Source: Chlamydiales bacterium
GTDB taxonomy: Bacteria > Chlamydiota > Chlamydiia > Chlamydiales > Simkaniaceae
Assembly (NCBI GenBank): GCA_024233395.1
Contig: JACKPR010000002.1
Location: 632,142 to 696,141, forward strand
DNA length: 64,000 bases
Direction of reading: 5' to 3'
Each line of letters begins with the position of its first letter. Positions within the stretch are counted from its first letter, which is position 1. Shown piece by piece: positions 41,888 through 51,291 of this stretch. The translations under genes were made by a program, and so were the position numbers. The notes beneath the pieces were generated by a model. It saw only the letters and a list, made by a program, of their open reading frames with translations. It was not told the DNA's origin and did no database searches.

Positions 41888-42100
41888 TTAACTCTTTGGA
41901 GGCGTAAACATTTCACGAACACGTTCTAAGATTTTTCCCATGTGATTCGTCTCTCCACCCCAAAAAGCACTTTCTGTATTTTCAACAAGAGAACGGGGAT
42001 ATGTCGCAATAAGTGCTTCAGCAAGGGGAGGGTTTTCCATAAATTTCAAAGTTCCCAATGACCAATCCTTCCCTGCTGCTTTAGCTAGAGGATCTGTGTA
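41888..42100 (-). pseudogene. C-terminal fragment of a NADAR-like (YbiA-like) protein
   Basis: Minus-strand codons encode about 66 residues including LGTLKFMENPPLAEALIATY, then PRSLVENTESAFWGG and HMGKILERVREMF, ending in a stop at 41888. The spacing K-F...L...L..T....LVE......WG.......GK.L..VR is that of the C-terminal half of NADAR (DUF1768) N-glycosidases. The upstream half is missing: a TGA lies just beyond the junction near 42100. The family call is from memory of the motif. Confidence 0.5.
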
Positions 42101-42212
42101 TCATTTTGGCAAAAGTGGAAAAGCAGAATCACAAAAAGAGTCTTATCCACTACTTGGAGATGTTATCCCAGATTATAAAGGAACAGTGGCAAAGCGATTC
42201 GGTAAAGTCTAA
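42093..42212 (+). pseudogene. C-terminal remnant of an unidentified gene
   Basis: Plus-strand codons from the junction read VYHFGKSGKAESQKES, then YPLLGDVIPDYKGTVAKRFGKV and a TAA at 42210. The composition is protein-like and a strong terminator follows 25 bp later, as expected for a real gene end. No start or upstream half exists. It meets the NADAR fragment tail to tail-less at about 42095-42100, so a deletion or rearrangement joined two gene ends. Confidence 0.45.
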
Positions 42213-42237
42213 AAAGCTTCACCTTTCTATTCCCATT

Positions 42238-42268
42238 AAAAAAGACCCGATTTCGGGTCTTTTTTTTC
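42238..42268 (+). terminator. Rho-independent terminator
   Basis: AAAAAAGACCCGA / TCGGGTCTTTTTT with a short loop is followed by more T. It lies 25 bases after the stop of the gene remnant and 75 bases before the VWA gene. Confidence 0.85.
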
Positions 42269-42342
42269 GTTAGGAGCATCGTCTAAAAAATCTTGAAACC
42301 ATTTCTTGTTTTTTCTACTTTATTAGGGCGTATTGTCAAATA

Positions 42343-43575
42343 ATGGTTCATCTTATGTGGGATTTTTCAAGAATTACACGTCACTTTCCTCCCGTTCATA
42401 TCCCTGATATCGCCCCCTATCGCGCTATGGCAGGTCAGCGTTTTGCTGAGCTTTATGCAAAGTTGCCTGATGTCAGAGCATTAGCTCGAGAATATATTCC
42501 GAAAGGATACAATGCTGCTAAGCCTTTTGTTTGGGAGCATCGCTATCGAATCATTAGTGGTTTCGTTATGGCCGCCCTTGCATGGAGAGTGATCCATTAT
42601 TACCGGAATCGCCCTCAATACCCCATTGTCCAACTGAAAACGTCTCTTAATGTAGGAAGCATCTCCATTGAAACGTTAAAGAGTGAAGTGACTCCACCGA
42701 ATGTTACTTTGACATTTTGTGTTGATAGGAGTGCTAGCATGAATGGAGAGCGGGAAGGAGCTGTGAAAGTAGGAGTGAATCGCGTTTTAGATAGTGCTAC
42801 AAGAGTTGTAGAAGCCATTAAAGGAGCGCAAATTGAGATTGCCATAGTAGGCTTTAATAGTCGTGCAAATGTTATCTGTGAACCGACAAAGATTTCAAGA
42901 TCAAGCCTGGATGAGATCAAAAGAAAATTACAAGGATATCATTCGGAGGGCACTACTACAATTATTGCAGGTTTAGATCAGGCAACAACAACCCTGGAAG
43001 AAATGGCCAGAAAAGAGCCTGAGCGTGTCCATACCTTGATCTTATTAAGTGATGGAGACGAAGATTTGGATGAAAGGGTGATACAACCGATTCATGAGCG
43101 TCTGAGAAGAGTCAATGCACAACTCTTTGCGATCGGAATTGGAGATAGGCATAAAAAGGTGACGCTTCAAAAAATCGCTCCAGAAAGGGGGCGATTTACT
43201 GGAACCTATATCGACACAACAGACGGTAGGGAAACAATTGAAAGTGCAATTGCTAAAATCTATGAGCAGGCGGTGGCTACTTTTAGTGACCTTGTTTTAT
43301 CGACGAGTCAGTTAGAAGCAGGGGCGTGGTCGGTTGATAGGGACCGGAGTGTAGAGAGAGAAGGAAGATCTGTCTGCCAGCTCGGATCCTTTACGGAAAA
43401 TGAAAAAATGGCAAAAAGAATTCAAATCCACAGTGATAGACTTCGAGAGCAATTGGACCTCCGGGATGTTTCCTTTGACCTTGCACTTACAGATCCAAGG
43501 GGAAGAAAGGGGACAATGCAACTGCATTGGCGACCCGATACAATCATAGATCCAGCAATTCTAAATTGTAACTAA
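42343..43575 (+). CDS. von Willebrand factor A domain membrane protein
   Basis: The protein has 410 residues. One membrane helix at about residues 70-85 (IISGFVMAALAWRVIHYY) is followed by a VWA domain with an intact metal-ion adhesion site: DRSASM (D-x-S-x-S), the conserved Thr in TTTIIAGLD, and LLSDGDED. The domain resembles the cytoplasmic or periplasmic VWA modules that mediate protein contacts, such as BatA-like ones. The C-terminal 110 residues are beta-rich and unrecognised. No strong ribosome-binding site is seen; ATG 42358 is an alternative start. It is convergent with secA. Confidence 0.82.
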   Translation: MVHLMWDFSRITRHFPPVHIPDIAPYRAMAGQRFAELYAKLPDVRALAREYIPKGYNAAKPFVWEHRYRIISGFVMAALAWRVIHYYRNRPQYPIVQLKTSLNVGSISIETLKSEVTPPNVTLTFCVDRSASMNGEREGAVKVGVNRVLDSATRVVEAIKGAQIEIAIVGFNSRANVICEPTKISRSSLDEIKRKLQGYHSEGTTTIIAGLDQATTTLEEMARKEPERVHTLILLSDGDEDLDERVIQPIHERLRRVNAQLFAIGIGDRHKKVTLQKIAPERGRFTGTYIDTTDGRETIESAIAKIYEQAVATFSDLVLSTSQLEAGAWSVDRDRSVEREGRSVCQLGSFTENEKMAKRIQIHSDRLREQLDLRDVSFDLALTDPRGRKGTMQLHWRPDTIIDPAILNCN

Positions 43576-43584
43576 AACACCTTT

Positions 43585-46494
43585 TTAGCCTTGGATGGGG
43601 CCATTCGGTAGAAAGAGGCCCGATGGGTGTTTCTGCTGCAAGTTATGAAGGGGATTTTGTTGATCAGGAGGGGGCATCATTTGGAACTTAAAGAGGCCAT
43701 GAGCAATTGCAAGTTTTAAATCGCTGCTAAACGTGTCAAAAAGAGCAAAAGCTTCATGTTTGAATTCTAAAAGAGGATCTTTTTGCCCTACAACACGCAT
43801 ATTCACCTCTGTACGGAGATGATCGATCGATAAAAGATGTTCTTGCCAGAGTTTGTCGATATTCCTTAAGAGAATGCTTCGAACAACTTGATGTAAAACA
43901 GGGAAAGGATCGATCTCTTTTCCTGCACTTTCTTGAATAGAGGCAATGGTTTGAGCTTCATGGTCGAGTTTTGCTTTGAGAGCATCGACAATGAGTTTTG
44001 CTCCTTTCTTTTCGATTTCTTCAATAGAAAGGTAATCATCATCAAAAGCATCCTCATCCACAGTAATAGGGAAATGGGTCATGAGAGCTTCTGCAAAACC
44101 ATGAGAATCCCAACCTCCTTCAACGGCTTTTGAAGTAAAGAAGGGGGCTGCGAGCTGTCCTGAGATCTCTTCGAGAACATCTTCTGCAAGCTTGATCGAA
44201 TCTTCTTCTTTTAGGATTTCATTACGGAAAGCATAGACTTCTTGTCTTTGCTTATTCATCACATCATCATACTGAAGGGTATGCTTACGGATTGAATAGT
44301 TTCTTTGTTCCACCCGTTTTTGAGCCGTTTCGATGGATCGGTTGAGAACTTTTGCTGAAATCGGTTCTCCTTCAGGAGGACGGAAGCGTTGGAGAAATGC
44401 GGTCAGTTTTGGTGAAGTAAAGAGACGCATGAGTTGATCTTCAAAAGAGACATAGAACTTTGAAGTTCCAGGATCTCCTTGACGGGCACAACGTCCACGG
44501 AGTTGTCGATCGATTCGACGGGATTGGTGGCGTGTGGTTCCAATCACGTGGAGTCCTCCAGCTTCAGCAACCCCTTTTCCTAATTTAATATCGGTTCCCC
44601 GTCCTGCCATATTGGTTGCAACAGTGATGGCTCCTGGTTGTCCCGCTTGAGCAACAATCTCTGCTTCTTTAGCATGATTTTTTGCATTGAGGATCGTTGC
44701 TTTTAGTTTGTTTTGTTTTAAAATCCGTGCAAGTTTTTCAGAGACTTCAACCGACTCCGTTCCAATCAAAATTGGGCGCCCTTTCTCATGAATTTCAATG
44801 ATATCTTTAATAAGAGCATTATACTTTTCTCGTTCGGACATGTAGATTTCATCATCGGCATCTTTTCTAAGACACTTTTTATGCGTAGGGATTTCGAGAA
44901 CTTCGATTTTATAGATTTCTTTGAACTCATTCGCTTCGGTCATTGCTGTACCGGTCATCCCTGCAAGCTTGTCATACATCCGGAAATAGTTTTGAAGGGT
45001 GATGGTGGCATAGGTTTGCGTTTCTTCTTGAATCGGAACCGATTCTTTCGCTTCAATCGATTGGTGAAGACCATCGGAAAAACGACGTCCAGGTTGCGGT
45101 CTTCCAGTATTTTCATCAATAATGACAATCTTTCGGTCTTGAACAATGTAATCGACATCTTTTTCCATTAAAAGATGGGCGCGGAAAAGTTGTCTTAGAT
45201 TATGAGACCGCTCTTTACGTCGACTATCTTCTTCACGGAGGGCAATCTTCTTTTCCATCTTTTCTTTTTCAGAAAGAGCAGGATTTTCATCGATCTTTGC
45301 GTATTCACCCCCCAAATCGAGCATGAGGAAATCGTCTTCTGCTTCTTGATTCCCTCCGGTCCAGGATGCGATCCCCTTATCTGTTAATTCAAACTCATTC
45401 GCACGTTCATCAATGATAATGTAAAGCTCTGCGAGGGTTGCATGGCGCTCCTCTTTATTGGGCTCAGCATGGAAGTAGGTTTCCCATTTTTCAAGTTGTG
45501 CGCGAAGATCAGGGTGTTCTTTGATCCGCTTAAGGATTTTATTTTGAGGAGTTCCTTTCCCAACAAGCCAAAGGTTGCGGAAAGCTTGGTCCTCTTCCTT
45601 TGCTTCTTCTTTAGAAAGTTTTCTTTTTTCTTCATCTTCAGAAAGACGCCCAAATTTTTCTAGTGTTTTACGTGCATCGGAAGCAAGTTTATTACAATGA
45701 TCTCTCTGCAATATTACAACGCGTGAAACGGCATCTTTGAGTTCGTCATACATTTGTCTCGATTGAGCCGCAGGACCAGAGATAATAAGAGGGGTACGTG
45801 CTTCATCAATCAAAATAGAATCGACTTCATCGATAATCGCAAAGTAGTAGCCTCGTTGGCACTGCTCTTCAATGGCATGTGCCATGGAGTTATCGCGGAG
45901 ATAGTCAAAACCAAATTCTGAAGCTGTTCCATAGACGATATCTGCTTTGTAAATCTCTTTCCGTTCATGAGGAGGAATACTATTAGTCAGCGCTTTAACA
46001 GTTAGTCCTAGCCATCGGAAAATTTCCCCAATCCATTCCGAGTCACGGTTAGCTAGGTAATCGTTGACTGTGACAAGGTGGACGGGCTGCTCAGTTAAAG
46101 CATTCAGGAAAAGAGGCATCGATGCGGTAAGGGTTTTCCCTTCCCCCGTCATCATTTCAGCAATAGAGCCATCATGCATGGCAATCGCGCCAATCAATTG
46201 GACATCATAGGGGACCATGTCCCATTCTTGGTCATATCCTGAGACATGAATGCGGGTTCCGCAAAGGCGTCGGCATGCATTTTTGACAAGAGCGTAAGCT
46301 TCAGGAAGGAGAGTATCAACGGTCTCTCCATTTTTAAGTCTCTCTTTAAACTCGAGAACTTTTCCTTTCACTTCATCATCGCTTAGGCTTTGGTAGCCTT
46401 CTTCAAAGACATTGATTTTTTTAACGATTTTCTGATAGCGCTTGACTTGCCGACTTTGTGCCGTTCCAAAAATTTTCTTTATCAATCCAAACAT
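43585..46494 (-). CDS. secA: Protein translocase subunit SecA
   Basis: This ATPase motor drives preproteins through SecYEG. It has 969 residues. Its N-terminal DEAD motor contains MTGEGKTLTASMPLFL (Walker A), DEVDSILIDEARTPLIISG (Walker B with the SecA signature) and VTVNDYLANRDSEW. NBD2 has GTESVEVSEKLA and ATNMAGRGTDIKLGKGV, followed by IDRQLRGRCARQGDPG. A charged insertion of about 100 residues at 260-400 is longer than in E. coli, as in other chlamydiae. The C-terminal zinc-binding tail (CxCGSGKKYK) is absent; the protein ends in a Pro/Gln-rich stretch. In Chlamydia secA is also near psd, mnmE and nth. Confidence 0.97.
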   Translation of the reverse strand: MFGLIKKIFGTAQSRQVKRYQKIVKKINVFEEGYQSLSDDEVKGKVLEFKERLKNGETVDTLLPEAYALVKNACRRLCGTRIHVSGYDQEWDMVPYDVQLIGAIAMHDGSIAEMMTGEGKTLTASMPLFLNALTEQPVHLVTVNDYLANRDSEWIGEIFRWLGLTVKALTNSIPPHERKEIYKADIVYGTASEFGFDYLRDNSMAHAIEEQCQRGYYFAIIDEVDSILIDEARTPLIISGPAAQSRQMYDELKDAVSRVVILQRDHCNKLASDARKTLEKFGRLSEDEEKRKLSKEEAKEEDQAFRNLWLVGKGTPQNKILKRIKEHPDLRAQLEKWETYFHAEPNKEERHATLAELYIIIDERANEFELTDKGIASWTGGNQEAEDDFLMLDLGGEYAKIDENPALSEKEKMEKKIALREEDSRRKERSHNLRQLFRAHLLMEKDVDYIVQDRKIVIIDENTGRPQPGRRFSDGLHQSIEAKESVPIQEETQTYATITLQNYFRMYDKLAGMTGTAMTEANEFKEIYKIEVLEIPTHKKCLRKDADDEIYMSEREKYNALIKDIIEIHEKGRPILIGTESVEVSEKLARILKQNKLKATILNAKNHAKEAEIVAQAGQPGAITVATNMAGRGTDIKLGKGVAEAGGLHVIGTTRHQSRRIDRQLRGRCARQGDPGTSKFYVSFEDQLMRLFTSPKLTAFLQRFRPPEGEPISAKVLNRSIETAQKRVEQRNYSIRKHTLQYDDVMNKQRQEVYAFRNEILKEEDSIKLAEDVLEEISGQLAAPFFTSKAVEGGWDSHGFAEALMTHFPITVDEDAFDDDYLSIEEIEKKGAKLIVDALKAKLDHEAQTIASIQESAGKEIDPFPVLHQVVRSILLRNIDKLWQEHLLSIDHLRTEVNMRVVGQKDPLLEFKHEAFALFDTFSSDLKLAIAHGLFKFQMMPPPDQQNPLHNLQQKHPSGLFLPNGPIQG

Positions 46495-46544
46495 AGTGAC
46501 CTGTATATTGTTTAATAGCTAAGTATAGCGTAAAACTGATTTTA

Positions 46545-46707
46545 TACCAATTATCCAAAATATCTTGGCAAGCTGTTCTTAACCTTTTCATTTTAAAATA
46601 GAATTTTCGACTTCACCAACCATTTCATGGTTGCTATCAGTCTCCAAATTCAATTTTTCAACGAAAAATTTTAAGCCCTCTTAACAAGCTATTTTTGATA
46701 ATTGGTA
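46545..46707. repeat. 163-bp palindromic element between secA and psd
   Basis: TACCAATTATC (46545-46555) and GATAATTGGTA (46697-46707) are exact inverse copies. The pairing continues imperfectly inward (AAAATA / TATTTTT, CTTAA / TTAAG), and the tip is AACCAT-TTC-ATGGTT. It lies between the divergent starts of secA and psd and ends 22 bases before the psd start. Confidence 0.75.
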
Positions 46708-46728
46708 TTCCATGCTATGATTTGCAAT

Positions 46729-47640
46729 ATGGGAGAAATTATTTACAGAGACAGAAGCACACAGCAGCTAAAAAAAGAAAAGATTTACGGTAAGTTTTTT
46801 CTTGAAGCGCTCTATGGCAGTAGCCTCTTATCAAAACTTTTTTCCCTTTTTGTTCTCCCTTTCATTGCCCATGTTCCCTCGTTTTCATTTTTTTACGGAA
46901 AAAAACAAAAAAGCAAAAATAGTCGGACAAAAATTATCCCCTTTATTCGAGACTTTCATATCGATGTTGCTGAATTTGCCGACCCTGTTGAAAGTTTTTA
47001 TTCCTTTAACGATTTCTTCATCCGTAAATTAAAACCAAAAGCTAGGCCGATTGCTTTTGGGGAAAATATTGCAGTTTTTCCGGCAGATGGAAGGCATCTC
47101 GTTTTCCCAGACATTTCTAAAGTGGAAGGGTTTTACATTAAAGATAGTAAATTTGATCTCCGTCGCCTTTTAAATGATGAGTTTCTTTTCGAACTCTATA
47201 AAAGGGGAGCCATGGTGATTTCTCGTCTCTGTCCTACCGATTACCATCGGTTTCATTTTCCCTGCACCTGTATTCCTGGAAAATCAAAACTTATTAATGG
47301 CCCTCTCTTTTCTGTAAACCCATTAGCTCTTAAGAAGCACATTGCGATTCTGAGTGAAAATAAACGGGTCTTAACGTCTCTTGAAACAGGACTGTTTGGT
47401 CAAGCGCTTTACATTGAAGTGGGAGCAACGTGCGTTGGTTCAATTAAGCAAACCTTTATCCCAAATAAACCTCATGAAAAAGGGGAAGAAAAAGGATACT
47501 TTGAGTTTGGGGGTTCTTGCACCATTCTCCTCTTTCAACCCAACACCATCCAATTCGATCAAGATTTGATCGATGCTTCTGCAGACTATATCGAAACCTA
47601 TGCGAAAATGGGAACTTCTTTAGGAAGGGCGCGCAAATAA
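46729..47640 (+). CDS. psd: Phosphatidylserine decarboxylase proenzyme
   Basis: This enzyme makes phosphatidylethanolamine at the inner membrane, and a self-cleaved Ser becomes the pyruvoyl group. It has 303 residues from ATG 46729 (MGEIIYRDR), which matches the start of chlamydial Psd; an earlier ATG at 46702 would add only element-derived codons. Family blocks are SFNDFFIRKLKPKARPI, FPADGRHLVFPD and DYHRFHFP. The cleavage motif is FGGSCTILLFQP, with Cys after Ser where GGST or GGSS is usual; cleavage between Gly and Ser should still work. MFS transporter gene follows by 37 bp. Confidence 0.93.
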   Translation: MGEIIYRDRSTQQLKKEKIYGKFFLEALYGSSLLSKLFSLFVLPFIAHVPSFSFFYGKKQKSKNSRTKIIPFIRDFHIDVAEFADPVESFYSFNDFFIRKLKPKARPIAFGENIAVFPADGRHLVFPDISKVEGFYIKDSKFDLRRLLNDEFLFELYKRGAMVISRLCPTDYHRFHFPCTCIPGKSKLINGPLFSVNPLALKKHIAILSENKRVLTSLETGLFGQALYIEVGATCVGSIKQTFIPNKPHEKGEEKGYFEFGGSCTILLFQPNTIQFDQDLIDASADYIETYAKMGTSLGRARK

Positions 47641-47677
47641 CTTTCAAGAGAAACTTTTAGTCAAAGAGGAAAATAAG

Positions 47678-48937
47678 TTGGATAAGAGTCAAGAGCTTGT
47701 GAGGGGTGGGAAGTTTTCTTTTTCAATTTTACTTTTTGTTTTCACAATTACTGTCATTAATTACATAGATCGAAGCGCGATTTCTTTTGCGATTCTTCCT
47801 TTACAGGAGCAACTCGGGATTAGCAATGAAGAATATGGATGGATTGCTTCTGCCTTTGGGATGGGATACTTGTGCATGTGTGTTTTTGGAGGGGTAATTG
47901 TTGATCGGTTTAACCCTATAAAAGTTTGGCCACTATTTGTAGTTTTATGGTCACTTTGTATTTTTGGATTAGGGCTAGCACAAGGTTTTTTATCTTTATT
48001 TATCTTTAGACTCTTGCTCGGCTTCGCAGAAGCTGTTCATTTTCCAGCATTACTCAGAATTCTTTCAGATACAATGGACTCCAAATGGAGAGCAAAAAGC
48101 CTTTCAATAGGGCTTTTGGGCGTTCCTATCGCTTCGTTGATTGGAGCTCCTTTACTGTCACTTGTTATCGTAGATCTGGGCTGGAGATGGATGTTATTTC
48201 TATTAAGTATCCTCGGTATGTTGTGGGCTTTTTTCTGGTATATTTGGATACGAAAAAAAAGTGAATGGCAAAAACATTGGGTAGGCCAAGAAAAAAAGGA
48301 GGAAAAAAGCTTTAAGCATCTTTTGACTTCTAAGGTCATGTGGGGAAATGCGATCCAGTTTTTTTCTTTAGGCTATATTATCTTTTTTTCTCTTATGTGG
48401 CTCCCTGGTTTTTTTGAAGAACGCTTTCACGAACCTATATTAAAAACGGGGTTTATGATTGCTTTGCCATGGGCGGTAGCTGCCATCTCTGTTATTTTAG
48501 GAGGATGGCTTTCTGATTGGCTTAAAAAGAAAACACACTGTCTATGGATTTCTAGAGCTCTTGTCATTGGGGGCGGTCTTTTTCTTGCAGGCATTAGTTT
48601 TTCTTTGATTGCCTTTACGACAAATGTCAATTTAGCCCTTATTTTTGTCTTATTCGGGCTAGGGTTTGCATTTTTAACCAATGCACCCATCTTCAGTATA
48701 AATGCTGATCTTTTTCCAAAAAGAGCAGGAACAGCCCAGGGAATCATTACAATGTTATTTGCAATTGCTGGAATTCTTGCTCCAGCCTTAACGGGTATCA
48801 TTGTTCAAGTCACCCATTTGTTTGAAGGGGCATTTTTTATTATTGGTTTTCTTTCTCTTCTGTCCTTATTAGTCACTTTCACCATGCAGAAGAAGGCATT
48901 GAAGGGAAAAGATACTGATGCATCTAACAGTCTCTAA
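47678..48937 (+). CDS. MFS transporter, anion:cation symporter type
   Basis: The inner-membrane transporter has 419 residues and 12 hydrophobic segments. The first helix INYIDRSAISFAILPLQEQLGIS and the loop VDRFNPIKVW resemble the ACS subfamily (hexuronate, phthalate, glucarate and Pi-linked transporters). The second-half loop is LGGWLSDWLKKKT. A TTG start is used, with AGAGG 8 bases upstream; no ATG gives a complete first helix. It probably shares a transcript with psd. A sugar acid or organophosphate substrate is possible but not proven. Confidence 0.85.
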   Translation: MDKSQELVRGGKFSFSILLFVFTITVINYIDRSAISFAILPLQEQLGISNEEYGWIASAFGMGYLCMCVFGGVIVDRFNPIKVWPLFVVLWSLCIFGLGLAQGFLSLFIFRLLLGFAEAVHFPALLRILSDTMDSKWRAKSLSIGLLGVPIASLIGAPLLSLVIVDLGWRWMLFLLSILGMLWAFFWYIWIRKKSEWQKHWVGQEKKEEKSFKHLLTSKVMWGNAIQFFSLGYIIFFSLMWLPGFFEERFHEPILKTGFMIALPWAVAAISVILGGWLSDWLKKKTHCLWISRALVIGGGLFLAGISFSLIAFTTNVNLALIFVLFGLGFAFLTNAPIFSINADLFPKRAGTAQGIITMLFAIAGILAPALTGIIVQVTHLFEGAFFIIGFLSLLSLLVTFTMQKKALKGKDTDASNSL

Positions 48938-49008
48938 GACCCCCTGCTTATAAGTTGACATCCCGCATGATTTTTTTTAATGTAAAAAAATCATACTAAG
49001 GGTGCGTT

Positions 49009-51291
49009 ATGAGTCATAAATACAAGTTATTCATTCTTCTGTTTATCACATGTTATAGCTATTGTGCTTTGCCTGAAGCCATTATTACGGGAAGAAGTGG
49101 AGATGCTTATGCTGCTTTTGTAAATACTGCGGCCAATGCTGCGGGACCTGAAATTAATGGTCTTCCTGCAAATACGAATTCAGATATTACTCAAGGCTCC
49201 ATTGCTAATAATGGACTAACTTTTATTGCTGGTACCTCTCAACCAGGGCATAGCTACGCTGCTTTTGTTAATTTTGATACGAATACAGCTGGCCCTCCTG
49301 TATCAAACCTTCCTCCTCCTGCAGGGAATTCTTATTTAAATGCTGGAGAAATAAATAATCTTGGTCAGATGGCAATTATTGCTGGAGATGAGAAAAATTT
49401 TCATTGGGCAGCATTTGTCGATCCTGCTACTAATAGCGCATTACCTCCTATTTCTAACTTACCAGGACCAACAGGGCGTTCTTTACAAGATGCATCTATT
49501 AATAATTCTAACCTGTCTATTGTAGGGGGATATTATTCAACTCCGAGCAGCGCATATGCGGCTTTTGTTGATTTTGCATCGAATGCAGTACTTTCACCTA
49601 TTCAAGGTGTTCCTACAACTTCAGGAGGAAGAATAGATGGTGTAGCTGTCAATAACCTCAATCAAGTTATCATTGGGGGAATAATAGGAGGGGCTGCCTA
49701 CGCCGCGTTTGTAGATGTTAACACAAATTCTGTTGGACCACCCATCCTAAATATTCCTACGGCACCTGGTAGCTCGATTGGTTTTCATGGAGTCACGATC
49801 AATGATAATGGAATTGCTTTGCTTGGGGGTTCAGATGGCATCTCTGCTTATGCAGCTTATGCTAATATCAGCACAAATGCGGCTGGAGCTCCGATTCAAA
49901 ATCTTCCCACAGCTGCTGGAAGCCGTATTACAGCTGTTTCCCTTAACAATCTAGATCAAGGACTCATTGGTGGGTCTGACGGGACCTCAATGTATGCAGC
50001 GTTTGTTGATCCGATTACAAACTCAGCAAGTAATCCTATATCGAACCTCCCAACACTTGTTGGGACTGTAGTTGATGGCGTTTGGCTTCTTCCATATAAA
50101 GAGCTTCCCCAACGGCATCTACGTTCAAATATTCTAGCATTTGCTAGGTATCTCCAAGAACATTGCCTTGAGAAGATTTTTTATTTCATACCTGCCATCA
50201 TTAATAAAAATCTTAAAAGTGCTTTGGAAAAAGCAGCGCCCATGCGTAATGCGATTTCTTTATATGCCGCAGACGATAATCTGTTTTCATTAAACAACGG
50301 TCTTTCTACCCATCTGCGCAATCATCGATACTTTCGAGCAGAAAGTTGTAAAGCAAGTCCAAGAGACGAAGGAGAGAAAACAAGCTGTTTATCAGAGAAT
50401 CCTAATGAGTGTCTTCCGATCCAAAGTGAGGATCGCCCCTATACAGTATGGGTAGAAGGGACTGGTTTTTTTGCTTCGCAAAAGCATCAGCATCAGACCA
50501 CGGGATTTGATCCTTATGGTGGGGGTGTAACGCTTGGTTTCGATAGAAACGTATTAGAGTCTTGTCAAATCGGAGGTGGCGTTGCCTATACCTATACGCA
50601 TGTCCATCAACATGCGGACACCGGTTATAGTAATATCAACCAAGAATATCTTTTCACCTACTTTACTTGGTCCAATAAACAGTTCTATATTGATACAGCT
50701 CTTTGGGGAAGTCTCTTTCAGATTCATAATGTTCGTGATATTCACCTGCATGGATGGAATTTTACTTCAACTTCCAATCCTAAAGGTTGGCAGCTGACAC
50801 CGCATTTGGAATTCGGTTATAGCTATTCTTGGCGCCCTAATCCTCAAAAGAATTTAGAGCTCACGGTTAGCCCTTTTGTCATGGTTGACTGGGCGAATAA
50901 TTGGCAGCGTCGCTACCATGAAAAAGGGAAAAGCCCTTTTAATATTGTCCAAGAGTCGCAATATTCTTCATTCTTACGCTCTGAAGCTGGTCTTCGGATG
51001 TATGAGAGATGGAATTTCTGCTATTGGAATTTGATTTTTGAAGAATCGGTTAGTTATGTGAATAGGACGCCCTTTGGTGTAGGAAAAATGAAAGCACACC
51101 TTGTTAAGTGTCCTGGATCCTTTACAGTAGAGACACTGCAGGGATCAAAGAGTTTAGTAGCCTTTGAATTTTCTACAATTTTTAGACCGGTCGACTTTGC
51201 TTATCCTTATGGATCGATTACCTATTATGGAGAGTTCACGCATGGTTATCAATCACACCAAGCTACTCTAGAGATTTCTTGGGATTTTTAG
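49009..51291 (+). CDS. Autotransporter with a 48-50 residue repeat passenger
   Basis: The protein has 760 residues. Signal peptide (MSHKYKLFILLFITCYSYCA), then seven repeats at residues 30-360, each about 48-50 residues, with the pattern YAAFVD..TN....PI.NLPT..G..I..V.INN..Q..I.GG.DG. A charged linker of about 100 residues comes next. The C-terminal 270 residues form a beta-barrel (YTVWVEGTGFFASQKHQHQ, GGGVTLGFDR, RSEAGLRMYERWNF) ending LEISWDF with terminal Phe, typical of a type V autotransporter beta domain. It lacks the GGAI/FxxN motifs of chlamydial Pmp proteins. An adhesin or surface role is inferred from architecture. The 3' end overlaps nth by 29 bp (convergent). Confidence 0.85.
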   Translation: MSHKYKLFILLFITCYSYCALPEAIITGRSGDAYAAFVNTAANAAGPEINGLPANTNSDITQGSIANNGLTFIAGTSQPGHSYAAFVNFDTNTAGPPVSNLPPPAGNSYLNAGEINNLGQMAIIAGDEKNFHWAAFVDPATNSALPPISNLPGPTGRSLQDASINNSNLSIVGGYYSTPSSAYAAFVDFASNAVLSPIQGVPTTSGGRIDGVAVNNLNQVIIGGIIGGAAYAAFVDVNTNSVGPPILNIPTAPGSSIGFHGVTINDNGIALLGGSDGISAYAAYANISTNAAGAPIQNLPTAAGSRITAVSLNNLDQGLIGGSDGTSMYAAFVDPITNSASNPISNLPTLVGTVVDGVWLLPYKELPQRHLRSNILAFARYLQEHCLEKIFYFIPAIINKNLKSALEKAAPMRNAISLYAADDNLFSLNNGLSTHLRNHRYFRAESCKASPRDEGEKTSCLSENPNECLPIQSEDRPYTVWVEGTGFFASQKHQHQTTGFDPYGGGVTLGFDRNVLESCQIGGGVAYTYTHVHQHADTGYSNINQEYLFTYFTWSNKQFYIDTALWGSLFQIHNVRDIHLHGWNFTSTSNPKGWQLTPHLEFGYSYSWRPNPQKNLELTVSPFVMVDWANNWQRRYHEKGKSPFNIVQESQYSSFLRSEAGLRMYERWNFCYWNLIFEESVSYVNRTPFGVGKMKAHLVKCPGSFTVETLQGSKSLVAFEFSTIFRPVDFAYPYGSITYYGEFTHGYQSHQATLEISWDF
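49105..50070 (+). repeat. Seven tandem coding repeats of about 147 bp
   Basis: The AYAAFVD-encoding block recurs at about 49105, 49252, 49402, 49552, 49696, 49846 and 49990, that is every 144-150 bp. Copies have diverged at the DNA level but keep the amino-acid pattern, so selection acts on the protein fold. Each unit has two strand-like runs, as expected for a beta-solenoid or propeller-like passenger. Confidence 0.85.
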
